Assembly (NCBI GenBank): GCA_024692105.1
Contig: JAILMZ010000138.1
Coordinates: 1-21,123, forward strand
Direction of reading: 5' to 3'
Length of the DNA: 21,123 bases
Source: Saccharofermentans sp.
GTDB taxonomy: Bacteria > Bacillota_A > Clostridia > Saccharofermentanales > Saccharofermentanaceae
Numbering within the stretch: the first letter of the stretch is position 1; each line of letters opens with the position of its first letter. The position numbers were made by a program, and so were the translations under genes. Below the pieces are notes generated by a model, which worked only from the letters and a program-made list of their open reading frames with translations, had not been told where the DNA came from and did not search any database. Of this stretch, positions 13,576 through 19,723 are shown piece after piece.

Positions 13576-14032
13576 GCGCTTTTCTCCTGAAGATAAAATA
13601 GATCATTACAGCAAGCGATACGGCAGGCATGCCGATGGCAGACAGATACAAAAGGAACTCGGGACGCATATATCCCGTCATTCCCAGGAACATGAATGAT
13701 TCCAGGATGATACCGACGAACACGCATACCACGATGAACAGTGCAGCGAAGACCGCCAGTATCCTGAATCCGATGCCCGGGTTTTCCGGCACATCGACAT
13801 GGCTTGCGAAGAACTTGAATACCGCTGCGAGACAACCGCCGTAGATCAGCCATCCTGCTATGTATGCAACGGGGTTGTACGCATAGGCACAGCCATAGAA
13901 CAGAAAGCTCACATCTTCCGACTCGAACTTACGCGCTATCATCTGCACCGCGAAAGCCGCGCCCGCCGCCACACCGCAGGCGAGCAGCATGAGCAGCTCC
14001 GCACATACATATCTGATCTTGGTCTTATCCAT
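13568..14032 (-). CDS. Four-span membrane protein, unknown function
   Basis: The ATG at 14032 gives 154 residues; a TTG at 14050 would add six. Neither has a good ribosome site, and the ABC-F stop lies about 25 bases upstream, so reinitiation is likely. Four hydrophobic segments are seen: near residues 8-29, 40-65 (FLFYGCAYAYNPVAYIAGWLIYGG), 85-108 and 125-147. The end is basic (FRRKAHE). No family is recognised. It is the second gene of the ABC-F operon and could be a small accessory membrane protein. Confidence 0.7.
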   Translation of the reverse strand: MDKTKIRYVCAELLMLLACGVAAGAAFAVQMIARKFESEDVSFLFYGCAYAYNPVAYIAGWLIYGGCLAAVFKFFASHVDVPENPGIGFRILAVFAALFIVVCVFVGIILESFMFLGMTGYMRPEFLLYLSAIGMPAVSLAVMIYFIFRRKAHE

Positions 14033-14055
14033 ATACAGATTGTAACGCAATAAGA

Positions 14056-15573
14056 TTAAAGTTCCACCACCCTGGTCGCGGTCTTCTCCCTGAACCGGCT
14101 GTCATGCTCGACCATTATCATCGTCGGTTGATATTCGGTGATGAGTTTTTCTATCTGCCTGCGCGAGAATACATCGATGTAGTTCAATGGTTCGTCCCAG
14201 ATATATAGATGCGCGGGCGTGATGAGGCTGCCTGCTATCAAGACCTTTTTCTTCTGGCCTTCCGACAGGTCGCTTATGTCTTTTTCATACTGCACCTTGT
14301 CGAAGTCCAGTTTGTTCAGAAGAGAAAGGAAAAGCGTGTAATCCAACCCGTTCTCTGCAGCATAATCTCTAAGGCTTCCCTTAAGGCGCGTCGTGTCCTG
14401 GTTTACGTATGAGATGATGAGTCCGCTCGCTTTCTCGAGTGTTCCGGATATCACCATGTCTTCGGAATACGATCCGCCTAGTATCGCCTTGATGAGAGTC
14501 GACTTGCCGCAGCCGTTGCCGCCTGCAAGGAACACGCGCTCGCCCTGTTCTATCTCGAAGTTCAAACCGTCTATCACCTTGCGGTCACTGCCCTCGTATG
14601 AGATGCTCAGGTCTGCGCAGCGCACGAGCTTATTCTTGAAATGTTCGAGCGTCGTTATCTTCAGGTCAAACTCGCGCTCAACATCGTTCATGAGTCCTTC
14701 CTTCTGCTTTATCGAACGGTCCATCCTCTGCCCGAAAGCCTTTGCTCTGGCCTCGGCCTTCTTTGTCTTGCCTCCGACGTAAGAACGGGCAGCAACAACA
14801 TTGTGGTCGCGCTCCTTGATCGGGTCATGGCCTATCTTAGAGTTCTCGCTCTTATCTGCCCAGCGTGAGACCTTGTCCGCGGCCTGCTTCATGTGGCTTA
14901 TCTCTTTAAGGTGTTTCTCGTTCTCTCGGCGCGCGTGGCTGTCCGCCTTTTCCTTGTTCTCCCACCAGCTTGTAAAATTGCCCGCCTGCACCTCGATGCT
15001 GCAGCGGTTCAATACCAGCACATGGTCGACGACAGCATCAAGAAGCGCGGCATCGTGCGATACAAGGATGAAACCTTTTTTCGAAGCGAGATAACCGCGT
15101 ATCGTCTGGCGTGCCTGTGCGTCCAGGTTGTTCGTGGGCTCGTCGATGAGAAGGAAGTCCCCCTCCCCCGAGAAGAGAACCGCGAGCATTATTTTCGTGC
15201 GCTGTCCGAGACTGAGTTCCCCGAAAGGCCTGTATAGATCCTCCGCATCAAGTTCGAGTTCGTCCATCTCGCGGAGTACGCGCCACTCCTCGCAGGAAGG
15301 CTTCCACTTCTCCAGGAGTGCGGATGCAGACTGCGTCAGATCCTCTTCGCCGTATGCGTACGGAAAGTAGTCAAACGGTTCGTTCGAACTTATCGTGCCG
15401 GAATACTCGTACCTGTACTGAAGAAGTCTCAGGAACGTCGTCTTGCCTTTGCCGTTGCGTCCGATGAAACCGAGCTTCCAGTCGGTATCGACCGTGAACG
15501 ACACGTTCTCGAAAATATAGTCATAGCTTCCTTCATAGCAGAAGCTCAAATTATTAACACTTATCTGTGCCAT
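14056..15573 (-). CDS. ABC-F ATPase, Lsa-like ribosome-protection family
   Basis: A 505-aa protein with two ATPase cassettes and no membrane span, as in ABC-F proteins. Cassette 1 has GRNGKGKTT (about 38-46), LSLGQRTK and FLLIDEPTNNLD. Cassette 2 has GGNGCGKST, LSEGQKKK and LYIWDEPLNYID. Between them is a long basic linker (about 200-300), the part that reaches the peptidyl-transferase centre in antibiotic-resistance ABC-F proteins. The start (MAQISVNNLSFCYEGSYDY, then TDWKLGFIGRNGKGKTT) is close to the Lsa/Vga style. Known members dislodge lincosamides, streptogramin A or pleuromutilins from the ribosome. The attenuator-like leader (15576-15803) supports antibiotic-inducible expression. The actual resistance spectrum cannot be read from the sequence. 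Confidence 0.88.
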   Translation of the reverse strand: MAQISVNNLSFCYEGSYDYIFENVSFTVDTDWKLGFIGRNGKGKTTFLRLLQYRYEYSGTISSNEPFDYFPYAYGEEDLTQSASALLEKWKPSCEEWRVLREMDELELDAEDLYRPFGELSLGQRTKIMLAVLFSGEGDFLLIDEPTNNLDAQARQTIRGYLASKKGFILVSHDAALLDAVVDHVLVLNRCSIEVQAGNFTSWWENKEKADSHARRENEKHLKEISHMKQAADKVSRWADKSENSKIGHDPIKERDHNVVAARSYVGGKTKKAEARAKAFGQRMDRSIKQKEGLMNDVEREFDLKITTLEHFKNKLVRCADLSISYEGSDRKVIDGLNFEIEQGERVFLAGGNGCGKSTLIKAILGGSYSEDMVISGTLEKASGLIISYVNQDTTRLKGSLRDYAAENGLDYTLFLSLLNKLDFDKVQYEKDISDLSEGQKKKVLIAGSLITPAHLYIWDEPLNYIDVFSRRQIEKLITEYQPTMIMVEHDSRFREKTATRVVEL

Positions 15574-15575
15574 AC

Positions 15576-15602
15576 AAAAACCCCCGTTGCGGACAAACGG
15601 GT
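15576..15602 (-). terminator. Attenuator terminator directly before the ABC-F start codon
   Basis: CCCGTT (15601-15596) and AACGGG (15588-15583) form a stem with a 7-base loop, followed by TTTTT at 15580-15576, ending three bases before the ATG. The GGGGG that serves as ribosome binding site (15585-15581) is part of the 3' arm, so the stem would both stop transcription and hide the site. Confidence 0.7.
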
Positions 15603-15625
15603 CTGACGTGCAAGGGCGCAGCAGT

Positions 15626-15727
15626 CTAATGGATTTTCATCAGGAAAAACTTAATGAAGTAAACAGCGATAATCGGTCCAAGTGCACAGACAAAAGACCC
15701 GGAAAGGTCCGCCTGCAATATATTCAC
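15626..15727 (-). CDS. Possible 33-aa hydrophobic small protein in the ABC-F leader
   Basis: A GTG start at 15727 gives 33 residues ending at TAG 15626. A hydrophobic stretch (FVCALGPIIAVYFIKFFLMK) fills the middle and end. There is no ribosome binding site, but the stop of the 3-codon leader peptide is only about ten bases upstream. It could be read by reinitiation or be chance. It also spans the putative antiterminator strand at 15701-15695, so its translation could influence folding. Confidence 0.3.
   Translation of the reverse strand: MNILQADLSGSFVCALGPIIAVYFIKFFLMKIH
15695..15701 (-). promoter_or_regulatory. Candidate antiterminator strand of the ABC-F leader
   Basis: CGGGTCT (15701-15695) is the exact complement of AGACCCG (15604-15598), which is the 5' arm of the terminator plus flank. 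Pairing these would prevent the terminator. The same strand can instead pair with GACC at 15709-15706, so two exclusive folds exist. Inferred by eye; energies not computed. Confidence 0.45.
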
Positions 15728-15737
15728 TAAAAACTGA

Positions 15738-15749
15738 TTATCTTCTCAT
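15738..15749 (-). CDS. Three-codon leader peptide (Met-Arg-Arg) of the ABC-F gene
   Basis: ATG AGA AGA TAA on the minus strand is preceded at six bases by a perfect GGAGGT (15761-15756). The -10 box of the promoter lies ten bases further upstream. A very short, well-initiated ORF before a terminator is the hallmark of ribosome-mediated attenuation in ABC-F and Erm genes, where a drug-stalled ribosome on the leader changes RNA folding. The two Arg codons AGA may be relevant to stalling; this is inference. Confidence 0.65.
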   Translation of the reverse strand: MRR

Positions 15750-15770
15750 CGGTCTACCTCCAACGCCGCA

Positions 15771-15803
15771 AGGATAGCACAGTTCTTATTTGTTTGCAAA
15801 CAA
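15771..15803 (-). promoter_or_regulatory. Promoter of the ABC-F operon with a palindrome over the -35 box
   Basis: TTGCAA (15799-15794), 17 bases, then TATCCT (15776-15771), with TGC directly before the -10 box (extended -10). The -35 box is inside a perfect 14-bp palindrome, TTGTTTGCAAACAA (15803-15790), a possible operator. Transcription would start near 15764, just before the leader peptide ribosome site. Confidence 0.6.
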
Positions 15804-15829
15804 AAAGCTCGCCCGGGGGCGGGCACGCT
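15801..15829 (-). terminator. Terminator after the PEBP-like lipoprotein pair
   Basis: GCCCG (15824-15820) and CGGGC (15815-15811) form the core stem with a CCCC loop, extended by AGC/GCT with one mismatch, followed by TTTTTG. It lies 25-50 bases after the stop at 15854 and shares its T run with the left half of the ABC-F operator palindrome. Confidence 0.7.
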
Positions 15830-15853
15830 CTTCGCACACAGGAGTGAATTGTG

Positions 15854-16507
15854 TTAGTCGGCAGTGTACGTGCCTCTAAGGAAACCGAACGCCAGGATGT
15901 TGCCTGTGTTTCCGTCTGCGTCTGTGTCCAGTGCGAGGAGGAAATTGTTAAAGTTGGTCGGCGCCGTTCCGGTTGCGCCTTTCGCGCGCTCGACGGGATT
16001 TGCAAGAGCGATAACGTATATGTCGTATGTGCCTGTCATCCCTGCTTCAGGACCGGGACCGGTGAAGAATGAGGGGTCCTCACCTGCAATGATCTCCGTG
16101 CCTTCGTAGTTGGCGATTATCCAGTGTATGAAATTGTTCGGCGGGATGCCCTCTTTGTGTGATGAGTCGATCATGTAGATGACGTAGCATGAAGCGCCTT
16201 CAACGGGGTCCCAGTAAAGGCTCGGAGAGATGCCCATCGGATGCTCGGCTTTCCTTCCCATATCGTCCGACCATACGCCGTCTTTCCATGAATCAGAACC
16301 TACATAGAACTGCGGGTATGACTCGATGCAGTAACCGAACTCCTCGACCTCACAAAGAGTTGTCTCGGTCGGCTCGGCCTCGGCGGCTGCTGCGGATTCG
16401 CCTGCGGCTGCATCAGTGCCTACTGCCGCACAACCTGCGATCCCCATAAGCAGCGTTGCGACCGTGCCTGCTGCAAATATAGTTTTGTATATATCTGTCT
16501 TTTTCAT
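15854..16507 (-). CDS. PEBP-like (YbhB/YbcL) lipoprotein, paralogue 1
   Basis: The ATG at 16507 follows GGAGGGC (seven-base spacing), giving 217 aa; a further in-frame start upstream lies in the intergenic spacer and lacks this support. The signal peptide MKKTDIYKTIFAAGTVATLL ends in lipobox MGIAGC. An Ala/Glu-rich tether follows, then the conserved block CEVEEFGYCIESYPQFYVGS. The PEBP core has ISPSLYWDPVEGASCYVIYM, the ligand-pocket IHWIIANYEG and YDIYVIALANPVE, and ends in ILAFGFLRG. The family (phosphatidylethanolamine-binding/Raf-kinase-inhibitor-like) binds small anionic ligands in eukaryotes; bacterial roles are unclear. The usual DPDAP pocket motif is replaced by DSSH. It is the second gene of a tandem pair. 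Confidence 0.88.
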   Translation of the reverse strand: MKKTDIYKTIFAAGTVATLLMGIAGCAAVGTDAAAGESAAAAEAEPTETTLCEVEEFGYCIESYPQFYVGSDSWKDGVWSDDMGRKAEHPMGISPSLYWDPVEGASCYVIYMIDSSHKEGIPPNNFIHWIIANYEGTEIIAGEDPSFFTGPGPEAGMTGTYDIYVIALANPVERAKGATGTAPTNFNNFLLALDTDADGNTGNILAFGFLRGTYTAD

Positions 16508-16573
16508 AGTCTTGCCCTCCTGTTCTTTGGTTTGCTCTATTCTCGCTTTCACAGACCACGTTCGGAATTGTTT

Positions 16574-17242
16574 TTAGTCGGCTGTGTATTTTCCTCTGAG
16601 GAAACCGAACGCCAGGATGTTGCCTGTGTTGCCGTCGACGTCGGTGTCCAGAGCAAGAAGGAAATTATTGAAGTTTGTAGGCGCTGTTCCGGGTGCGCCT
16701 TTCGCGCGTTCGACGGGATTTGCAAGAGCGATGACGTAGATGTCATAGGTGTGTGTCGTTCCGGCTTCAGGTCCGAGACCGTGGAAGAATGCGGGATCCT
16801 CGCCTGCGATGATCTCTGTGCCTTCATAGTTTGCGATTACCCAGTGCAGGAAATTGACCGGCGGAATACCCTGCGCGTGAGACGAGTCGATCATGTAGAT
16901 GACGTAGCATGAAGCGCCCTCGACGGGTTCCCAGTAAAGGCTCGGTGAGATGCCGTTCGGGTGTTCTGACTTCATTCCCATGTCATCTGACCATATGCCG
17001 TCTTCCCATGAGTCGGAACCTACGTAGAACTGCGGGTAAGACTCGATGCAGTAACCGAATTCTTCGACCTCGCACATTGTCTGCTCGGGTTCTGCCTCTA
17101 CTTCAGCAGCTGCCACGGACTCGCCTGCGACTGCTTCTGCTGCAGCTTCAGTGCCCTCTGCGGTACAGCCTGCGATCCCAAAAAGCATTGATGCGGCCGT
17201 GCCTGCTACAAATATAGTTTTGAATATATCTGTTCTTTTCAT
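16574..17242 (-). CDS. PEBP-like lipoprotein, paralogue 2
   Basis: The ATG at 17242 follows GGAGGACAG; the longer upstream frame would run into the promoter/operator region and is rejected. The 222-aa product has signal MKRTDIFKTIFVAGTAASML and lipobox FGIAGC, a longer Ala/Glu/Val tether, and a PEBP core very close to paralogue 1 (LLALDTDVDGNTGNILAFGF). Even the 35 bases upstream of the start resemble those of paralogue 1 (CCTCCTN-TTCTTTGGTT), so the pair arose by tandem duplication. The pocket reads DSSH and LHWVIANYEG. It is divergent from the AraC gene and probably controlled by it through the 17326-17356 inverted repeat. Confidence 0.88.
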   Translation of the reverse strand: MKRTDIFKTIFVAGTAASMLFGIAGCTAEGTEAAAEAVAGESVAAAEVEAEPEQTMCEVEEFGYCIESYPQFYVGSDSWEDGIWSDDMGMKSEHPNGISPSLYWEPVEGASCYVIYMIDSSHAQGIPPVNFLHWVIANYEGTEIIAGEDPAFFHGLGPEAGTTHTYDIYVIALANPVERAKGAPGTAPTNFNNFLLALDTDVDGNTGNILAFGFLRGKYTAD

Positions 17243-17300
17243 TGTTCTGTCCTCCTTTTCTTTGGTTAGCCCCATTCTGACCTTTTGCAGGGGGTGTCGG

Positions 17301-17329
17301 AATGGAATATCGTCACGGTTTATCTGTAA
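17301..17329 (-). promoter_or_regulatory. Promoter of the paralogue 2-paralogue 1 operon
   Basis: TTACAG (17329-17324), 17 bases, TCCATT (17306-17301). The -10 is weak, but the same spacing recurs in front of paralogue 3 (TTACAG-17-TACATT), which supports it. The -35 overlaps the left arm of the operator, consistent with regulation by the divergent AraC protein. Confidence 0.45.
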
Positions 17330-17356
17330 AATATGCACAAACCGTGCAAATATTAC
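17326..17356. promoter_or_regulatory. 31-bp inverted repeat operator between divergent promoters
   Basis: GTAAAATATGCAC (17326-17338) and GTGCAAATATTAC (17344-17356) are inverted copies matching at 11 of 13 positions, separated by five bases. The repeat covers the -35 regions of both the lipoprotein promoter and the AraC promoter. A single half-site, GTAATATCTGCAC, is kept at 19068-19080 in the duplicated unit. The AraC protein encoded next to it is the obvious binder. Confidence 0.6.
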
Positions 17357-17367
17357 CAATGCTTTGT

Positions 17368-17373
17368 TATAAT
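17368..17373 (+). promoter_or_regulatory. -10 box of the AraC gene, implying a leaderless mRNA
   Basis: A perfect TATAAT ends six bases before the ATG at 17380, so transcription would begin at or within a base or two of the start codon. The -35 region (17345-17350, TGCAAA) is weak and inside the operator. The same TATAAT-6-ATG spacing is kept at 19089-19103. Confidence 0.55.
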
Positions 17374-17379
17374 CTGCTT

Positions 17380-18282
17380 ATGGGTGATCAGTTATACACA
17401 TTGCGTAAATACTGCGATTATGAAAGGCTCCTGGACCTTGTTGTATTCAAGGCCAAGAACGAGCTTCCTCACATCGACAACAACGAGCGCTGCAAGCTCG
17501 TGCTGCTCAGCAAGGGCAATCTTTCCATCGACCTTAACGGCGAACAGATGGATCTCAAGGCTCCTTCCGCGCTCTACCTGTCCGACAGGGACATCCTCAA
17601 TATAAAGAAAGAATCAAAGTACCAGGCGTACATCATCTTATTCAAACCCTATGTCATCAACGACGCGTTCACCTACGAGCGCCTTTACTCGGGCGAATTC
17701 GATGAGATGGAAGGTTCGACGATCTACCAGGACTACCTTCTCGTAAGGAACTTCATCTTTAATGATATGTATTCTCCCAAAACTGCATCATTCATCCCCA
17801 AGTCACTCGCGGACATGATAGACATCATCGAGAAACTCGATGCCGAGCTCAAACTGACCGTTGACGGCTACTGGCCGTGCCGCTCGCGTTCCTACTTCAT
17901 CGAGCTGCTCTACAAACTCAAGTTCTGTTTCATCAACAACAGCACCACCGGCGAGAACAACAGCGCGTTCATCTCGCGCCTCGTCGACTTCTTCAGCAAC
18001 CACATCAGCGAGAAGATCACCCTCGAGATGGTCACTTCTGAATTCAACATCAATCGCAACACATTAAACAAGGTCTGTGTCGAAGAGACCGGTCTGACCT
18101 GCATGAACCTGCTGACCGAGCACCGAATGAACCTTGCGAAATACTGGCTCTCGGACACAGATATCCCCGTCTTCGAGATCGCGCAGCGCCTGAGTTTCGA
18201 AGATCCCAATTACTTCAACAAAGTCTTCCGCAAAGCGACCGGCAAGTCACCCACACAGTACCGTAATGACTCCAGGTCATAA
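17380..18282 (+). CDS. AraC-family transcription regulator
   Basis: The chosen ATG at 17380 gives 300 aa (MGDQLYTLRKYCDYERLLDL). A longer reading from 17302 would put the promoter and operator inside the gene and is rejected. The N-terminal half (about 1-110) has a cupin-like sensing domain (CKLVLLSKGNLSIDLNGEQ, then APSALYLSDRDILNIK). The C-terminal 100 residues form the double helix-turn-helix: ITLEMVTSEFNINRNTLNKV for the first and IPVFEIAQRLSFEDPNYFNKVF for the second, then ATGKSPTQYR. It is divergent from the lipoprotein pair. By position it likely controls that pair and itself, and possibly paralogue 3. The effector ligand is unknown. Confidence 0.93.
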   Translation: MGDQLYTLRKYCDYERLLDLVVFKAKNELPHIDNNERCKLVLLSKGNLSIDLNGEQMDLKAPSALYLSDRDILNIKKESKYQAYIILFKPYVINDAFTYERLYSGEFDEMEGSTIYQDYLLVRNFIFNDMYSPKTASFIPKSLADMIDIIEKLDAELKLTVDGYWPCRSRSYFIELLYKLKFCFINNSTTGENNSAFISRLVDFFSNHISEKITLEMVTSEFNINRNTLNKVCVEETGLTCMNLLTEHRMNLAKYWLSDTDIPVFEIAQRLSFEDPNYFNKVFRKATGKSPTQYRNDSRS

Positions 18283-18336
18283 CAAAGCCCAAACCGCAGT
18301 GCTGGTCCGGGTCTTTTGTTTTCGAGGTGTCCAAAA
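18265..18336 (+). repeat. 72-bp direct repeat, copy 1: AraC 3' end and terminator
   Basis: This stretch, from the last AraC codons through the terminator and beyond, recurs at 19121-19192 at about 90% identity by eye without gaps. It marks the right end of a duplicated unit. Confidence 0.85.
18287..18322 (+). terminator. Terminator of the AraC gene
   Basis: GCCCAAACC pairs imperfectly with GGTCCGGGT around an 8-base loop, followed by CTTTTGTTTT, starting five bases after the stop. It may also work for the convergent lipoprotein gene that ends at 18360, since the opposite strand gives TTTGTT after the stem. Confidence 0.6.
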
Positions 18337-18359
18337 AGGGCATCAACGAGAAGGCATTA

Positions 18360-18986
18360 TCAGTCTTTAGTATATGTGCCGCTCAAGAAACCAAATGCAA
18401 TTATGTTGCCTGTATTTCCATCGGCATCTGTATCCAGGGCCTCAAGGAACTTGCCGAAGTCTGTGGGCATCGTTCCGACGGATCCTTTCGCACGTTCGAC
18501 GGGAGCTTTGAGTGCAATGACATAGATTTGATAAGTACGCGTTGTACCGCGTTCAGGATCGAGTGCCAGGAAGTAATCATCCGCGTCTGCCTCGATCTCG
18601 GTTCCCTCATAGTTCTCAACTATCCAGTGCAGGAGGTTCATCGGCGGGATGCCTTCGCTGTGCGTTGAGTCAACCATGTAGATGACATAGCATGCAGCAC
18701 CTTCAACAGGTTCCCAGTAAAGGCTGGGCGAGACACATTCAAACCGATGCTCTGCCACGTTAGCCATATCTTCAGACCACACACCGTCTACCAATGAATC
18801 TGAACCGACATAGAACTGCGGGTATGACTCAACACAGTATCCGAATTCTTCCACTTCGCAAAGAGTCGTCTCTGCCGGTTCTGCTTCAGCCGCCGATGCT
18901 CCGACACCGCATCCTGCCAGTCCGGAAAGCACGAGAAGAGCTGCACTCAAAACTGCAATAGATTTGATCGTATTAAGTTTTTTCAT
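18360..18986 (-). CDS. PEBP-like lipoprotein, paralogue 3
   Basis: A 208-aa protein with start at 18986 behind AAGGAGGGC. The signal MKKLNTIKSIAVLSAALLVL ends in lipobox SGLAGC, and the tether is shorter than in the other two. The core is the same (CEVEEFGYCVESYPQFYVGS, CVSPSLYWEPVEGAACYVIY, LLHWIVENYEG, YQIYVIALKAPVE, IIAFGFLSG) but clearly more diverged from paralogues 1 and 2 than those are from each other. The pocket reads DSTH. It is convergent with the AraC gene and lies in the second, decayed copy of the duplicated unit. Its promoter keeps one AraC-type half-site. Confidence 0.88.
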   Translation of the reverse strand: MKKLNTIKSIAVLSAALLVLSGLAGCGVGASAAEAEPAETTLCEVEEFGYCVESYPQFYVGSDSLVDGVWSEDMANVAEHRFECVSPSLYWEPVEGAACYVIYMVDSTHSEGIPPMNLLHWIVENYEGTEIEADADDYFLALDPERGTTRTYQIYVIALKAPVERAKGSVGTMPTDFGKFLEALDTDADGNTGNIIAFGFLSGTYTKD

Positions 18987-19042
18987 AATTCTGCCCTCCT
19001 TATTTGGATAGTTATAATTTAACTTTGGGCGGATTCTGTTTG

Positions 19043-19080
19043 AATGTATTATCTGAATAGATTATCTGTAATATCTGCAC
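19043..19080 (-). promoter_or_regulatory. Promoter of paralogue 3 with a single operator half-site
   Basis: TTACAG (19071-19066), 17 bases, TACATT (19048-19043). GTAATATCTGCAC at 19068-19080 overlaps the -35 and matches 12 of 13 positions of the complement of the right arm of the operator at 17344-17356. The second half-site is gone, replaced by unrelated sequence before TATAAT. Confidence 0.5.
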
Positions 19081-19088
19081 GCATTGGC

Positions 19089-19138
19089 TATAATCGGCTT
19101 ATGGATACTGAGTTGGCAACAAGGACTCCAGGTCATAA
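19089..19138 (+). pseudogene. Collapsed AraC gene remnant
   Basis: TATAAT (19089-19094), six bases, then ATG (19101) copies the AraC promoter-start layout, and the next dozen bases still resemble its first codons (ATGG-T---T-AGTT). At 19121 the sequence jumps to the last codons of AraC (GACTCCAGGTCATAA) and its terminator. About 880 bases of the gene are missing. The remaining chimeric frame from 19101 would encode 31 residues ending at 19196, read through the old terminator in another frame; it is probably not functional. Confidence 0.75.
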
Positions 19139-19192
19139 CAAAGCCCGAACCGCAGCGTGGGTCCGGGCCTTTTGTTTTCGAGGTGTCCAAAA
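19121..19192 (+). repeat. 72-bp direct repeat, copy 2
   Basis: Gapless match to 18265-18336 with about seven differences. It includes the AraC stop region, the terminator stem and the flanking TTTTCGAGGTGTCCAAAA. Confidence 0.85.
19143..19179 (+). terminator. Terminator copy kept after the AraC remnant
   Basis: GCCCGAACC pairs with GGTCCGGGC with a single mismatch, followed by CTTTTGTTTT. It is a stronger stem than copy 1. It now separates paralogue 3's promoter side from the convergent XRE gene ending at 19200. Confidence 0.65.
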
Positions 19193-19199
19193 GTGATGC

Positions 19200-19709
19200 T
19201 TATTTCTTAAGCCATGCCTTCTTAGCTGCACCGAACCTGTCCATGATGCCGCTGGTCATGAGGATGCCTAAGATGAGCGCGCCGAAGGATACTCCGAGCA
19301 TAATGCCCTGTGCAAAATCCAATACGGGGTTGGTATATCCGTCAGGCACCAGGAACAGTGTCGCCAGGAATCCGACGAAACACACGGTTGCCGCGATGAA
19401 GATATAACCCAATCTTCTTGTAGCCTTCTTCTTGTCTTCGTTGCTGTATTCTGCCACTGCCATTGCAGTCTCTTTTATATTCTGGTCCATACCGTCGTCC
19501 TTTCTCTCTCCTCTGAGGAGATCTTTGAGGTCGACTTCATAGTAATCAGCGAGCTCGATCATGATCTCGATCTCCGGCATATTTGCTCCCGTCTCCCATC
19601 TGGAGACCGTGCGCCTCGATACGAAGAACTTATCAGCGAGCTGTTCCTGGGTGATCCCCTTCTCTTTACGTAATTCCTTGAGGTACGCGCCCATCTTCTG
19701 CTGATCCAT
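19200..19709 (-). CDS. XRE-family regulator with a membrane tail
   Basis: A 169-aa protein with start at 19709 behind AAAGGAGAG. Residues 1-66 are a Cro/CI-type helix-turn-helix domain (MGAYLKELRKEKGITQEQLA, then VSRRTVSRWETG and IELADYYEVDLKDLLRG). A charged linker leads to two membrane helices near 102-122 and 134-155. Membrane-tethered XRE proteins of this layout are common in Firmicutes and usually lie next to small membrane proteins, as here (19724-19915, 14 bases away). It may repress its own operon through the repeats at 19984-20046; this is inferred. Confidence 0.88.
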   Translation of the reverse strand: MDQQKMGAYLKELRKEKGITQEQLADKFFVSRRTVSRWETGANMPEIEIMIELADYYEVDLKDLLRGERKDDGMDQNIKETAMAVAEYSNEDKKKATRRLGYIFIAATVCFVGFLATLFLVPDGYTNPVLDFAQGIMLGVSFGALILGILMTSGIMDRFGAAKKAWLKK

Positions 19710-19723
19710 GAAGTTGCTCTCCT

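Noticed and set aside
17302..17379. Upstream start for the AraC gene at 17302
   Set aside because: It would place the operator and a perfect TATAAT inside the coding region, and the added residues do not resemble an AraC N-terminus.
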